NCBI GenBank assembly: GCA_034003765.1
Contig: JAVEXZ010000001.1
Span: 102,934 to 166,933 of the forward strand
Length of the DNA: 64,000 nt
Origin: JAAZGD01 sp034003765
GTDB taxonomy: Bacteria; Bacillota; Clostridia; Peptostreptococcales; Anaerovoracaceae
Reading direction: 5' to 3'
In this document: positions 52,021 to 61,646 of the stretch, one piece after another
How the letters are laid out: every line of letters starts with the position of its first letter
Numbering within the stretch: position 1 is the first letter of the stretch
Notes under the pieces: generated by a model
The model's input: the letters and a program-made list of their open reading frames with translations, nothing else
What the model was told of the DNA's origin: nothing
Database searches by the model: none
Program-made: the position numbers and the translations under genes

Positions 52021-52707
52021 TTATAAATTTAGCCAGTGGGGCCTAGCAAATAATTTTACAGGAAACACTGTCCCTTGAATATTCTTCTCCTTAATAGCTT
52101 GGGATAATTCCTCTACAAAATCATCGATTGCCATAGTATATATCAGGGGGATTCCTGTTTGCTCTGTAACATTCTTACAGAGGTCAACACCTTTTAATAA
52201 ATCCTCAATAGTTGTCCAGTTAGCCATATGGGTATTGCTAACTAGCCCTGTTATTGGTAGTTTGATTTCTTCTTCTATAGATTTTATCAGTTTGATTACC
52301 CCTTCCAAGGAGTCTGTTTCTGGCCTATTTCCATTAATTACACAATATAAGTCTGTGTCTTCAGCCTTTAAGTAAGAGCGATATTGATTGAGAACTCTTG
52401 ACCCTAAGTCATCCCCACCCACATCAAGTATTCCAGTATATTTTTTATTCTGAAGGGGAACCTTAATACTTGCTGAAACAGCAGGTAGGTCTTCAGAAAT
52501 ATCATAACCAAAACTATTACTGTATAATTTAATCCCCTTTTCTTCTAGGAGTTTTTGGTATTCTCTAGACCTAAAATAAGGATTAGCGATATCAAGGTCA
52601 CAAAGCACTACATCTTTGCCTTCATCCTTAGCTCTAAAAGCAAGGTTTAGAGCAAACTCAGTTTTTCCGCTTCCATAGTGACCTAAAATGCAGGTGATCC
52701 TATTCAT
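52021..52707 (-). CDS. ParA/MinD-like ATPase linked to oxidoreductase genes
   Basis: A P-loop protein of about 228 residues with Walker A GHYGSGKTEFALN and DLDIANPYFRSRE, plus ILDVGGDDLG. Genes of this type often follow 2-oxoacid:ferredoxin oxidoreductase operons in clostridia; the job is unknown, with Fe-S or subunit delivery possible. Its ATG 52707 overlaps the gamma-subunit stop (ATGA). Confidence 0.75.
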   Translation of the reverse strand: MNRITCILGHYGSGKTEFALNLAFRAKDEGKDVVLCDLDIANPYFRSREYQKLLEEKGIKLYSNSFGYDISEDLPAVSASIKVPLQNKKYTGILDVGGDDLGSRVLNQYRSYLKAEDTDLYCVINGNRPETDSLEGVIKLIKSIEEEIKLPITGLVSNTHMANWTTIEDLLKGVDLCKNVTEQTGIPLIYTMAIDDFVEELSQAIKEKNIQGTVFPVKLFARPHWLNL

Positions 52708-53240
52708 TGAGAGCCCCAAGCTTTTACTGCTTCCACATTTAGTTGTATTAATTCAGATTTTTTACCCTTTAGGGTTTTCTTGAATACACTTTCCATATGG
52801 TCTAGTGGAATAAGTTGGGTTTCATGAAGAACCGCTCCCAGTAAAACCACATTAGCTACTTTTTCATTCTGAAATAAGTCATTAGCCATCTTCATACCAT
52901 TAACATAGACGGCCTCTACATCCTGCCTTTCAATTTTACCGGTAACCATTCCACTGTTAACGAATATTGTGCCTCCAGGAACTACAGAATCTTGAAATTT
53001 TTCCAGTGAAGAGCCGTTCATTGCAACTAAAATATCAATATGGGAAGTAATGGGAGATGCAATAGGTGTATCTGATATAACCACTGTACAATTAGCAGTT
53101 CCACCTCTCATTTCAGGTCCATAACTTGGCATAAATGTCACTTCTTTTCCCTCAAGCATGGCACCGTATGCCAATATTTGCCCCATCATGAGGATACCCT
53201 GGCCTCCAAAGCCAGCAAAAACAATCCTTTTATTCAACAT
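52704..53240 (-). CDS. 2-oxoacid:ferredoxin oxidoreductase, gamma subunit
   Basis: A 178-residue protein with the gamma-subunit pattern: FAGFGGQGILMMGQILAYGA at the start, PSYGPEMRGGTANC, and a Rossmann-like fold. It is one of four subunits (delta-alpha-beta-gamma) encoded together. Branched-chain (Vor) specificity is inferred from ilvE in the same operon; 2-oxoglutarate (Kor) is the main alternative. Confidence 0.9.
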   Translation of the reverse strand: MLNKRIVFAGFGGQGILMMGQILAYGAMLEGKEVTFMPSYGPEMRGGTANCTVVISDTPIASPITSHIDILVAMNGSSLEKFQDSVVPGGTIFVNSGMVTGKIERQDVEAVYVNGMKMANDLFQNEKVANVVLLGAVLHETQLIPLDHMESVFKKTLKGKKSELIQLNVEAVKAWGSQ

Positions 53241-53986
53241 TATTTTACCCCCTCTGGAACCTTGAACTGCTTAAGAGGATAGTAGGGAATCATATTGTTC
53301 TTCAGCCATTCCAAAGCATCATTTGGGGGAAGTCCCCAGTTGATGGGACATGTTGACAACATCTCAACGAAGGCAAACCCTAGTTTTTCCTCTTGAATTT
53401 GAAATGCTCTATTGATAGCCCTTTTTGCTTTTCGGATATTTGCAGGAGAGTTTAGTGCCACTCTTTCAACGTAAACAGCTCCATCAATGGTAGCAATAAG
53501 CTCTGATACTCTTAAAGGACTCCCAGCTGATTCAACCCTTCTTCCATCCACTGCTGTTGTAGCCTTTTGTCCAAGAAGGGTGGTCGGTGCCATTTGTCCT
53601 CCAGTCATACCGTATATTGCATTGTTTATAAAGAATGTGCAGAATTTCTCCCCTCTATGGGCCGCATGGACAATTTCACCCATACCAATAGAAGCCAAGT
53701 CGCCATCTCCTTGATAGGTAAATACCAAGTGATCTGGGTGAACCCTTTTGATTCCAGAGGCTACGGCTGGTGCTCTTCCATGTGCTGCTTCTATTAGGTC
53801 TACATTTAAGTATTGGTGAGCAACTATTGAGCATCCTACTGGAGATACTCCTATTGTGTCTCCTAATTTGTCCTGCTCATCTAAGACTTCCATAATAAGT
53901 CGGTGGGCAATTCCGTGGGTGCATCCAGGACAATAATGAAGGGGTTCATCTCTCATACCTTTAGTATATTCAAAAACGGTTTTCAT
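53240..53986 (-). CDS. 2-oxoacid:ferredoxin oxidoreductase, beta subunit
   Basis: Thiamine-diphosphate-binding subunit of 248 residues. HYCPGCTHGIAHRL at the start and GDGDLASIGMGEIVHAAHRG with the Mg-binding Asn (NNAIYGMTGGQ) are clear. The start, ATG 53986, overlaps the alpha-subunit stop by one base (TAATG). Confidence 0.93.
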   Translation of the reverse strand: MKTVFEYTKGMRDEPLHYCPGCTHGIAHRLIMEVLDEQDKLGDTIGVSPVGCSIVAHQYLNVDLIEAAHGRAPAVASGIKRVHPDHLVFTYQGDGDLASIGMGEIVHAAHRGEKFCTFFINNAIYGMTGGQMAPTTLLGQKATTAVDGRRVESAGSPLRVSELIATIDGAVYVERVALNSPANIRKAKRAINRAFQIQEEKLGFAFVEMLSTCPINWGLPPNDALEWLKNNMIPYYPLKQFKVPEGVK

Positions 53987-55065
53987 TACTTCACCCCCTT
54001 TAGAAATAATAGGCTTCTTTCCACAATCTCTTCTGCTGATAAAAGAACTCCCCCAACACGGTTTATTAATCCTACAGGATATCTTCCTTCTACTGCAAGT
54101 TTTACGTCTTGAATCATTTGACCCATAGATAGCTCTGCGGAAATTACACACTTAGTCCCGGGGCCAAGTGCCTCAAAGGCTTTGTATGGAAAAGGCCACA
54201 AGGTTTTTGGTCTTATTAGGCCACAAGAAACCCCCTGTGCTTTTAATTGAGCCATGGCTTCTTTAACAATTCTTGAAGTGGTTCCAAATGCAACAAATAC
54301 TATTTCTGCCTCATCAATATCTAAGCACTCGACTTCTACAAGGTCTTTTTCCGCCTTATCATATTTGACCCAGAGTTCATTTACAAAGTCTTCTAGTTTA
54401 TCATGTTTTAGATAAACGGAATTGATAGCATTACGGTCTCTACTATATTTATGGCCAGTTAGAGCCCAGGGTTTAGCTTTGGCAATATCATCCCCTTGAA
54501 GGGCTGCCTTAGCCTTTGGTATAGTTACTGGTTCCATCATCTGCCCCAGCATTCCATCCGCCAATATCAAAACGGGATTCCTGTATTCATCAGCTATATC
54601 AAATGCTCGAATAATCATATCCATGGCTTCTTGAATTGAAGCGGGAGCATATACAATCAGGTGATAATCTCCGTTACCACCACCTCGTGTAGCTTGGAAG
54701 TAATCTGCTTGGCCAGGTTGTATAGACCCTATTCCTGGGCCACCTCTCATAACATTTAGAATTACCACAGGAGCCTGAATTGAAGCCAATCCTGACATCC
54801 CCTCCTGCATCAAGGCAATTCCAGGGGAGGAGGAGGATATAAATACTCTTCCCCCTGCTGCCGAAGCACCGTATGCCATGTTTACGGATGCTAGTTCACT
54901 TTCTGCTTGTACAAATGAGCCTCCAACTTTTGAAATTTCTCGACTCATGTACTCCGTAACCTCGTTTTGGGGTGTAATTGGGTATCCAAAATAGTATCTC
55001 GCTCCCCCTAAAATGGCTGCCAAGGCAAAGGCTTCATTGCCCTTCATTAATCTTTTTTCACTCAT
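53986..55065 (-). CDS. vorB: 2-oxoacid:ferredoxin oxidoreductase, alpha subunit (VorB/KorA-like)
   Basis: A subunit of about 359 residues opening MSEKRLMKGNEAFALAA with GGARYYFGYPITPQNEVTEY, SSSSPGIALMQEG and RGGPGIGSIQPGQADYFQAT. The start at 55065 overlaps the ferredoxin gene's stop (ATGA). The VorB name is given for similarity of form and for ilvE in the operon; substrate is inferred. Confidence 0.85.
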   Translation of the reverse strand: MSEKRLMKGNEAFALAAILGGARYYFGYPITPQNEVTEYMSREISKVGGSFVQAESELASVNMAYGASAAGGRVFISSSSPGIALMQEGMSGLASIQAPVVILNVMRGGPGIGSIQPGQADYFQATRGGGNGDYHLIVYAPASIQEAMDMIIRAFDIADEYRNPVLILADGMLGQMMEPVTIPKAKAALQGDDIAKAKPWALTGHKYSRDRNAINSVYLKHDKLEDFVNELWVKYDKAEKDLVEVECLDIDEAEIVFVAFGTTSRIVKEAMAQLKAQGVSCGLIRPKTLWPFPYKAFEALGPGTKCVISAELSMGQMIQDVKLAVEGRYPVGLINRVGGVLLSAEEIVERSLLFLKGVK

Positions 55066-55322
55066 TTGGCTGCCTCCTCTTCTCGGTAAACATTTATTAC
55101 ACCGTCGGGACACATTGTGGCACAATTACCACAGCCAATGCATCTAGACATATCTATGCACATAATAGGATGATAGTCCTTGATGTTTATAGTGTCTTGA
55201 TCAATCTGCAATATTTTTTCTGGGCAGACCAGAACACAAAGTTCACAGCCTTTACAACGATCTATACGTAGTGTTAATTTACCCTTCCCCAATTTTTCAG
55301 CCCCCTTCTTTTTTTTCTTCAA
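55062..55322 (-). CDS. 2-oxoacid:ferredoxin oxidoreductase, delta subunit (2[4Fe-4S] ferredoxin)
   Basis: An 86-residue ferredoxin-like subunit with two CxxCxxCxxxC clusters: CKGCELCVLVCPEK and CIGCGNCATMCPDG. Starts with a Lys-rich segment (MKKKKKGAEKLGKGK). It follows the transketolase genes by six bases and is the first oxidoreductase gene in transcript order. Confidence 0.92.
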   Translation of the reverse strand: MKKKKKGAEKLGKGKLTLRIDRCKGCELCVLVCPEKILQIDQDTINIKDYHPIMCIDMSRCIGCGNCATMCPDGVINVYREEEAAK

Positions 55323-55328
55323 AAACCC

Positions 55329-56273
55329 CTAAACTTTAAGTATTTTTTTTGCCGCCTCTACAATGTCAGCACCTGTCATCTTATACTTGATTTTAAGTTC
55401 TTCTGGTTTCCCCGACTCTCCAAATGTATCAAGTTGTCCAACAAAGGCCATCTTAACAGGATAATCTTTTACAACTACTTCTGCCACAGCAGACCCAAGT
55501 CCACCATAAATACCATGCTCTTCTGCAGTTACTATCTTGCCAGTTTCTCTTGCTGCCCTAAGGATTATATCTTTATCTATAGGTTTAATAGTATGCATAT
55601 CTATAATACGAGCTTCTATTCCAAGAGTCTTTAGTTCTTCCCAAGCAATTAAAGCCTCATTGACCATAATTCCTGTTGCTATAATTGTAAGGTCTTTGCC
55701 TTCTTTGAGTTGATTACCCTTACCTATAGTCACCTTATCTCCTTCAGAATAGACAAAGGGCACAGCTAAACGTCCTAGTCTAACGTAGCAAGGACCGTCA
55801 ATAGCGCAGACCTGTCTCATCAGTTCCTTTGTAGAAATGCCATCACAAGGATTAACCACAGTCATTCCTGGAATGGTTCTCATCAAAGCAATGTCTTCAA
55901 ATGTTTGGTGGCTACCGCCATCTTCTCCCACTGTTATTCCCGCATGGGTTGCACATATTTTTACATTTGCATTTGTATAACCAATGGAATTGCGGATAAC
56001 CTCAAAGGCTCTACCTGCTGCAAACATGGCAAATGTAGAGGCACATACAATTTTCCCCGAAAGAGCCATTCCTGCTGCCGTCCCATAGAGGTTCTGTTCT
56101 GCTATTCCCATATTGAAAAATCTTTTTGGATTTTCTTGCCCAAAATCATAGGTCATTGTTGATTTGGATAAATCTCCGTCTAATACAACAAGATTTGAGT
56201 ACTTATCTCCCAATTCTAATAATACTTGCCCGTAGGCTTGCCGGGTGGCCATCTTTTCCATCTTTTCCATCAT
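55329..56273 (-). CDS. Transketolase, C-terminal subunit
   Basis: Pyrimidine-binding and C-terminal domains of a split transketolase, about 314 residues: GQVLLELGDKYSNLVVLDGDLSKS, FFNMGIAEQNLYGTAAGMA, THAGITVGEDGGSHQ and EEHGIYGGLGSAVAE. The start at 56273 is nine bases after AGGAGG in the overlapping upstream gene. With the next gene it rebuilds a full enzyme for pentose-phosphate interconversion. Confidence 0.92.
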   Translation of the reverse strand: MMEKMEKMATRQAYGQVLLELGDKYSNLVVLDGDLSKSTMTYDFGQENPKRFFNMGIAEQNLYGTAAGMALSGKIVCASTFAMFAAGRAFEVIRNSIGYTNANVKICATHAGITVGEDGGSHQTFEDIALMRTIPGMTVVNPCDGISTKELMRQVCAIDGPCYVRLGRLAVPFVYSEGDKVTIGKGNQLKEGKDLTIIATGIMVNEALIAWEELKTLGIEARIIDMHTIKPIDKDIILRAARETGKIVTAEEHGIYGGLGSAVAEVVVKDYPVKMAFVGQLDTFGESGKPEELKIKYKMTGADIVEAAKKILKV

Positions 56274-57091
56274 GCCCATTCTCCTCCTATTTCTTCTAAT
56301 GCCTTGGCAACTTCTTCTTCGTTAGGTGCCTTTCCATGCCAGCCAGCCTGGTCCTCCATAAATGAAACACCTTGACCCTTGTGGGTTTTGGCTAGGATAA
56401 GGGTGGGTTTGCCATTAGTGTTTCTCGCTTCCCTAAGGGCCTCTATTATTTCAGGAATATTGTGTCCATCGATGGATATAGTATGCCAACCAAAAGCTTG
56501 AAATTTTTCTGCGATAGGGGTAACCTTCATAACATCATCGTTTTTCCCATCAATCTGAAGTCCATTCCAGTCAACAATTGCCAACAAGTTATCCAGTGAG
56601 TAATGGCCTGCTGCCATTGCGGCCTCCCAAACTAAACCCTCTTGCAATTCACCGTCCCCTAAAAGAACATAAACCCTACCCTTACTTTTATCAAGTCGAC
56701 CCGCTAGTGCCATCCCTATTGACATGGAAAACCCTTGTCCTAGTGAGCCTGTAGATGTCTCCACTCCAGGTAATTTTTTTGAGTCTGGATGCCCTTGAAA
56801 TTTACTATTAATCTTCCTGAAAGTTAAAATATCTTCCTTAGGGAAATAACCGCTTTCTGCCAAGACAGCATATAAGCCTGGAGAAGCATGGCCTTTTGAA
56901 AGAACAAATTTATCTCGGTCTTGCATGGTGGGGTCTTTGGGATTATGGTTCATTTCGTGAAAATATAGGACTGATAGAATATCAGCAGCCGATAGAGATC
57001 CTCCAGGATGTCCTGAACCCGCTGCCCCAGTTGCTAAAATAATACCACGGCGTATATTAGCCGCTCTTTTTTCAAGATCTTTAATTTCCAT
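56270..57091 (-). CDS. Transketolase, N-terminal subunit
   Basis: Thiamine-diphosphate domain of 273 residues: GAAGSGHPGGSLSAADIL, SKGHASPGLYAVL, STGSLGQGFSMSIGMALA, LLGDGELQEGLVWEAAM. The split arrangement is common in clostridia. AGGAG precedes the ATG. It heads the operon that continues into the vor genes. Confidence 0.94.
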   Translation of the reverse strand: MEIKDLEKRAANIRRGIILATGAAGSGHPGGSLSAADILSVLYFHEMNHNPKDPTMQDRDKFVLSKGHASPGLYAVLAESGYFPKEDILTFRKINSKFQGHPDSKKLPGVETSTGSLGQGFSMSIGMALAGRLDKSKGRVYVLLGDGELQEGLVWEAAMAAGHYSLDNLLAIVDWNGLQIDGKNDDVMKVTPIAEKFQAFGWHTISIDGHNIPEIIEALREARNTNGKPTLILAKTHKGQGVSFMEDQAGWHGKAPNEEEVAKALEEIGGEWA

Positions 57092-57210
57092 AAATTGTCT
57101 CCTTTTTTGTTCTTTATTTGAAGGCCTTCAATCTTTAATAGGGTAGTTCCCCTTTCTAAGATTGGACTATATACTTCCTGCTTTTCTGAAATCACTAGGA
57201 TTCCATTATT
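57092..57210 (-). promoter_or_regulatory. Leader region of the transketolase-vor operon
   Basis: In this 119-bp gap an inverted repeat pairs CAATCTT with AAGATTG (57129-57164) enclosing AGGG/CCCT, next to the overlapping palindrome TTGAAGGCCTTCAA (57118-57131). No clear promoter is visible. It may be a leader structure or a weak tagA transcript end; function is inference. Confidence 0.35.
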
Positions 57211-57960
57211 TTATTCGCCTCTTGTTACAAGTACTTTTACCATAAACAATGGAATTTTTGCCATTCTTTTGAGCCTAACAGGTTCTTTTACTAGCCTATA
57301 GAGCCATTCTAAACCATGTTTTTGATAAAAGGCAGGTGCTCGGTTTACCCTGCCTGCCCAAACATCCAAACTGCCTCCAACTCCCATAGCCCCACGTATA
57401 TTTGACAGTTCTTCCCTATGAGCTTGGATGAATTTTTCTTGTCTTGGGGATCCCATTGCCACACAAAGAAATGAAGCCCCTGATTGGCGAATATCTTCCA
57501 CAATACTTGTTTCTTCTTCTGGTCCGAAATACCCATGATGACTTCCAGAAATGATCAATTCTGGAAATCTCTTCCTCATGTTGGCTCCTGCCTTTTCACA
57601 AACGGCTTCTTCACCGTCACAAGCTGGACCACCTCCCAGTAGATATATTCCCATTTTTTTCTCGTTTAATAGCTTAAGGACTTGTGTTAAAAAATCAATT
57701 CCTGTTATCCGCTCTTCAAGAGGCTTGCCCATAATTTTACTTGCATAAACAATGCTTATACCATCTGGAATCGCTAGGGATGAGCTTTCGATCAAGGCTT
57801 TTAATTCCAGATCTTCCATCGCATTCATTATAATCTCAGGATTAGGCGTTACAATAATATCAAGACCATCTTGAGCCATAATGTCTTGTAGACGAGCTTT
57901 TGCTTGCTCCATATTAACTTGATCAATGGGTATACCCCAAATATATAGACGTTTACTCAT
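57211..57960 (-). CDS. tagA: WecG/TagA/CpsF-family glycosyltransferase
   Basis: Adds N-acetylmannosamine to undecaprenyl-PP-GlcNAc in wall polymer synthesis (TagA role). 249 residues with TPNPEIIMNAMEDLELK, IPDGISIVYASK, ITGIDFLTQVL, LGGGP and GSPRQEKFIQAH, plus GVGGSLDVWAGRVNRAP. The ATG overlaps the csaB stop. Together with csaB and the DUF5693 gene it forms a wall polymer set. Confidence 0.9.
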   Translation of the reverse strand: MSKRLYIWGIPIDQVNMEQAKARLQDIMAQDGLDIIVTPNPEIIMNAMEDLELKALIESSSLAIPDGISIVYASKIMGKPLEERITGIDFLTQVLKLLNEKKMGIYLLGGGPACDGEEAVCEKAGANMRKRFPELIISGSHHGYFGPEEETSIVEDIRQSGASFLCVAMGSPRQEKFIQAHREELSNIRGAMGVGGSLDVWAGRVNRAPAFYQKHGLEWLYRLVKEPVRLKRMAKIPLFMVKVLVTRGE

Positions 57961-59063
57961 AGTTTTTTATCCAAAATCCTTTTAATCATCTCTTCATTGG
58001 TTGCCAAGCTATTTACCATAGCTTGAACTTTTTCTTCCACCTGTTTGCCACTTTCTTCACCATTTTCAGCCCACACTCTTCGGTATTCCTCAAGGAAAAA
58101 TCGGGCTCTAAAATCTATTGTTGTGGAAAGTGCTTTTAGGCCAATGGAGTTCAAAAATGCATTAATTTTTGGGTCATAAGATATTCCTATTATTTTTATA
58201 CCCATAATAGCCCCGTGTATTAAGGAATGCAACCTAACCCCCACCAGTAAGTCCATATTACCAATAATAGACATCATTTCATTTGTTAGATACTTATGCT
58301 TAACTGCAAACACCTTATCTCCAAGGCGTCCTTCTAGTTCCTCAATAACTGCTAGGTCCTCTTTGTAGTGAAAGGGTATTAAGACTACTTGGGCCCTTTC
58401 CTTGTCTACCAGTTGCTTTATAGATTCTTCCAATTCTTCAACAAATTGTGAATCCATACGGTTTTCCTTTATAGCAAAACCCACAAGGGCCTTTTTAGTA
58501 TCTCTTTTAAGACCCTCTTTTTCCAAGATCTCTTTCCCTAATTCCAAGGAGACAGGTTCAATTCCAAGGACAGGGTCAGCAGTAATAACTATAGCTTCTC
58601 CTGCTAGTCCAATTTCAACCAACAATTCCTTAGAGGCTTGATCCCTCACCACAATTCCACTGGCCATTTTTAGGGTAGATGCAGTAAGCTTTCGATTACA
58701 ACTGCTTGTAATTGGACCGATTCCCTGGCTATAGATGAAAAAATCCTTTCTCAAGAACTTTGTAATCCACATTATCATTAGGTAATAGAGGATGCTTTTC
58801 TTGCTTGTTACATCCTGAAGAAGGCTTCCTCCACCAGAGATTAGCAAATCACACCTTTTTATTGCCCCCACAACTCCCAGGAAAGATTTGCGATCCACAC
58901 TAATAACCCCATGCTTTTCTGCCGTGGACTCAGGCTGCTGGGACAAAACCGTAATCTCAATCCCAGGTATTTTTTCCCTTAGGTTATGAACTAAGGCTTG
59001 TAAAATTGATTCGTCTCCAATGTTATTAAAACCATAATAGCCTGAAATTAAAATTTTACCCAT
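57957..59063 (-). CDS. csaB: Polysaccharide pyruvyl transferase CsaB
   Basis: Adds ketal pyruvate to secondary cell-wall polymer, the ligand of SLH-domain proteins. About 368 residues starting MGKILISGYYGFNNIGDE, with ISGGGSLLQD and GVRLHSLIHGAIMG. The start at 59063 overlaps the DUF5693 gene by eight bases. SLH proteins are not in the window, so S-layer anchoring is an inference from the family. Confidence 0.9.
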   Translation of the reverse strand: MGKILISGYYGFNNIGDESILQALVHNLREKIPGIEITVLSQQPESTAEKHGVISVDRKSFLGVVGAIKRCDLLISGGGSLLQDVTSKKSILYYLMIMWITKFLRKDFFIYSQGIGPITSSCNRKLTASTLKMASGIVVRDQASKELLVEIGLAGEAIVITADPVLGIEPVSLELGKEILEKEGLKRDTKKALVGFAIKENRMDSQFVEELEESIKQLVDKERAQVVLIPFHYKEDLAVIEELEGRLGDKVFAVKHKYLTNEMMSIIGNMDLLVGVRLHSLIHGAIMGIKIIGISYDPKINAFLNSIGLKALSTTIDFRARFFLEEYRRVWAENGEESGKQVEEKVQAMVNSLATNEEMIKRILDKKL

Positions 59064-61233
59064 TTGACACCAATTGTTTTTTTCGCCAAGTAACATATAA
59101 ATGATGCAAGCCTTCAAAAATAAGGATCCCTGCAAGTCCTATTAAGATACCAAAGATAAGCCCATAACCCGTTCGATATAGGCCCAGATAAAGGGGGGTT
59201 CTAATATGCTGGAATGTGTTGCACACAGATGTAATTCCAATTACACCCCCTAGGCCAAATAGAATTGTCCACAATTTCCACCTTCGAGTAGCACAATATA
59301 CCATCATCATTATTGAAGGAAAGGCTATTAAGAATTCCTTGGTCCTAGGCCTTGCAACTAAAAAGTCCTCCAACTTATTTCTCACTACCATTTCAATGCT
59401 ACTGACTTCTAATGTTGAATTATGACCTGTCCTAAGTATATAGTAAGCCCCTAATCCTAGAATAATAATCCCTACAAGCACCATCCATGCCTTAACTCTT
59501 AAATTAAGCAATTCTTTTAGGTCCAAGAATTCTAACCTACCCACTTTTTTCTTGCTTTCGCTATAGCCAAATAGGGCTAAGAAAATTAAAATATAGTAAA
59601 GGATAGGCAATAATTGCGCAACTTTTACTCCTCTAAAGATATCAATTTCTAGCATGTAGTTTACAGAGGAAATAGGTGCAGCAGTCATAAGCCCTCCTAA
59701 TAATGCCACAAGAACCGAGGCAAGTAGGGCAAAAATACTGACGGCAATTATTTTACTTACCTTTTCATCTTGAGCTAAATTATCCTGAGCCCACCTGGCC
59801 TGAGCTGTAAAAACGCTGATACCAAGGGAGGCAATTATCACCGCAGAGAAAAATGCTGCTGTAAGCTCGAACAATTCTGCCATTGCCATAGCCATGCCAA
59901 TTACACCAGCCACCCCAGCAATTCCAAATCCCAGTATCCACTTCCTTGGGATAGGGAATAAGAGTCTAAGAAGTAACAAAGCTCCCAAAACAGACCCTAT
60001 TCCGGCAATTATTTTCAACCAGGGATTTACCTGGTAGTTTTTCATTTGTGTTGCCCTCCCGATTTCAAATCCATGGGCGGCTAATCGGCTTTCCAAATTT
60101 TCGAATAAAGTTTGGTATTCTTCTATGTCCGTAACATAGGTGTGCAAATCTTCAAACTCAAAAATAGGTTTATAGTATATTACCCTTATATTTCTTTCGA
60201 CTACTGCTCTAAAGAGAGTGTTTTCAATTTCCTTGGAGCCTTCATATCCATAATATTGGTAACGGTTTTGAATATATGGCCAAACAGTGAAAATCCTAAC
60301 TGCATTATAACCCGAGGCGATAGCTACATCCTCTACCCCATATTGCATAATATTTTGAAGTTGAGTGGTGTTTTCAATTAGCCCCATGGTAACATTGTTG
60401 TTAACAATGTAGTTTTTGGCAAAATCTACCCCATCATCGTAACCAAAGACAGCCTGGCCGCCAACTATTATGTAGTCAGGAGATATCCCATACTTTTCAT
60501 AGTCCCCTACAACAGCCCTAGCAAAGTCTGTATCATTCCAACCACTATAGCTCATAGTTCTGGGTACAATTTCCATACCTGCTTCCTGAATAGTCTGGAC
60601 TTTCCCAGGCAAAAACCCCAAACTTATATACATAATCTTAGAGCTCTCCATATCAATTCTTTCCTGATAACCTGTGTTATCAGAATTTTGAAGCTTATAT
60701 TTTTCTGAATAAAGAGCAACATCGGCGGTTCCATCAATAAAGCCGTATATTTTATTGCCTTCCTCAAATAGTATATAGCGGTCTTTGGAAATTCTCTGGC
60801 TTATACCATTCTTCAAGAAGGCTGCCCCTTGCCCCTCCGCCTGAAATACCACGTCGAAAGAATCATAGCCCCATCCTTCTATTTCTTCCACAAAATCTGA
60901 AGGATAGCCCGCTTTCCAATTGGCATCCTGCATGAGTTTATCCATAACAATCCCTGTAACAGGAAGCTCTGTGTCTTCCATTAAGGTTACAATGCTCTCT
61001 TCTGTTAGACCCACTTTATTGATACCCATTTTCTTGAATTCTTGTAGCCACCAATTAATATCTTGGCTTGACTGAATGGCCATTGCTTCCACTTCATTAA
61101 AGTCCAGAACCACGTCATAGGTTTTGTTGTTTTTCTCAACATTAAAGCGGCCACCTATAATTATCAAACACACGATAACCACAAGGCCAATCCCAATTAC
61201 AAGAAGTTTGTTTTGCTGTAAATAGTCTTTCAT
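59056..61233 (-). CDS. DUF5693 multi-pass membrane protein
   Basis: A 725-residue protein: one N-terminal transmembrane helix (12-28), an extracellular domain (about 35-405) and about nine transmembrane helices (from 410). DUF5693 proteins regularly sit next to csaB in Firmicutes, so it probably works on the same polymer. AGGAG precedes the ATG. The extracellular part has a TIM-barrel-like look (LPVTGIVMDKLM, DYIIVGGQAVFGYDDG); no catalytic residues can be named. Confidence 0.85.
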   Translation of the reverse strand: MKDYLQQNKLLVIGIGLVVIVCLIIIGGRFNVEKNNKTYDVVLDFNEVEAMAIQSSQDINWWLQEFKKMGINKVGLTEESIVTLMEDTELPVTGIVMDKLMQDANWKAGYPSDFVEEIEGWGYDSFDVVFQAEGQGAAFLKNGISQRISKDRYILFEEGNKIYGFIDGTADVALYSEKYKLQNSDNTGYQERIDMESSKIMYISLGFLPGKVQTIQEAGMEIVPRTMSYSGWNDTDFARAVVGDYEKYGISPDYIIVGGQAVFGYDDGVDFAKNYIVNNNVTMGLIENTTQLQNIMQYGVEDVAIASGYNAVRIFTVWPYIQNRYQYYGYEGSKEIENTLFRAVVERNIRVIYYKPIFEFEDLHTYVTDIEEYQTLFENLESRLAAHGFEIGRATQMKNYQVNPWLKIIAGIGSVLGALLLLRLLFPIPRKWILGFGIAGVAGVIGMAMAMAELFELTAAFFSAVIIASLGISVFTAQARWAQDNLAQDEKVSKIIAVSIFALLASVLVALLGGLMTAAPISSVNYMLEIDIFRGVKVAQLLPILYYILIFLALFGYSESKKKVGRLEFLDLKELLNLRVKAWMVLVGIIILGLGAYYILRTGHNSTLEVSSIEMVVRNKLEDFLVARPRTKEFLIAFPSIMMMVYCATRRWKLWTILFGLGGVIGITSVCNTFQHIRTPLYLGLYRTGYGLIFGILIGLAGILIFEGLHHLYVTWRKKQLVSNG

Positions 61234-61246
61234 CTTAAGTGCTCCT

Positions 61247-61645
61247 TTAGTTGAGTGTATAAGTCCCTCTTATCATTATATAAGCCTCTGTGACTGCTCT
61301 AATCCCTCGTCCGTCGTTTCTTGGAACAAGAAGTAAGTGGTTGGCCTTGCAAGTTATACCGCTTTTTAAGTCCTGGCCACCTGTTATATCCGAAATACCA
61401 TCCTCCCCGTTGTCAATGGCTTTTACTTCCCCACTTCTAACTATAATCTCTGTGCCTTCTCCCCCTATTAGTTTTTGTCCACTTTGAAGACGAAGAACAG
61501 CATAAGACAATTTGCTGTCTACATAAGATTTCGTTACAACAGGGTCTTGAGGTGAGCCTGGAACTGATGTATCTCCAAATGCCACCATTAAACTCAATCC
61601 TGCAACCATAATTAATATTAATAAAGCCCATAGTCCTTTTTTCAT
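61247..61645 (-). CDS. Secreted protein of unknown function
   Basis: 132 residues: a signal-peptide-like hydrophobic start (MKKGLWALLILIMVAGLSLMV), then a short extracellular domain with VTKSYVDSKL and GEGTEIIVRSGEVKAID. Similar short exported proteins stand beside the DUF5693-csaB cluster in some Firmicutes; I know no function. GGGGTAAATAAG precedes the ATG. Confidence 0.7.
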   Translation of the reverse strand: MKKGLWALLILIMVAGLSLMVAFGDTSVPGSPQDPVVTKSYVDSKLSYAVLRLQSGQKLIGGEGTEIIVRSGEVKAIDNGEDGISDITGGQDLKSGITCKANHLLLVPRNDGRGIRAVTEAYIMIRGTYTLN

Positions 61646-61646
61646 C

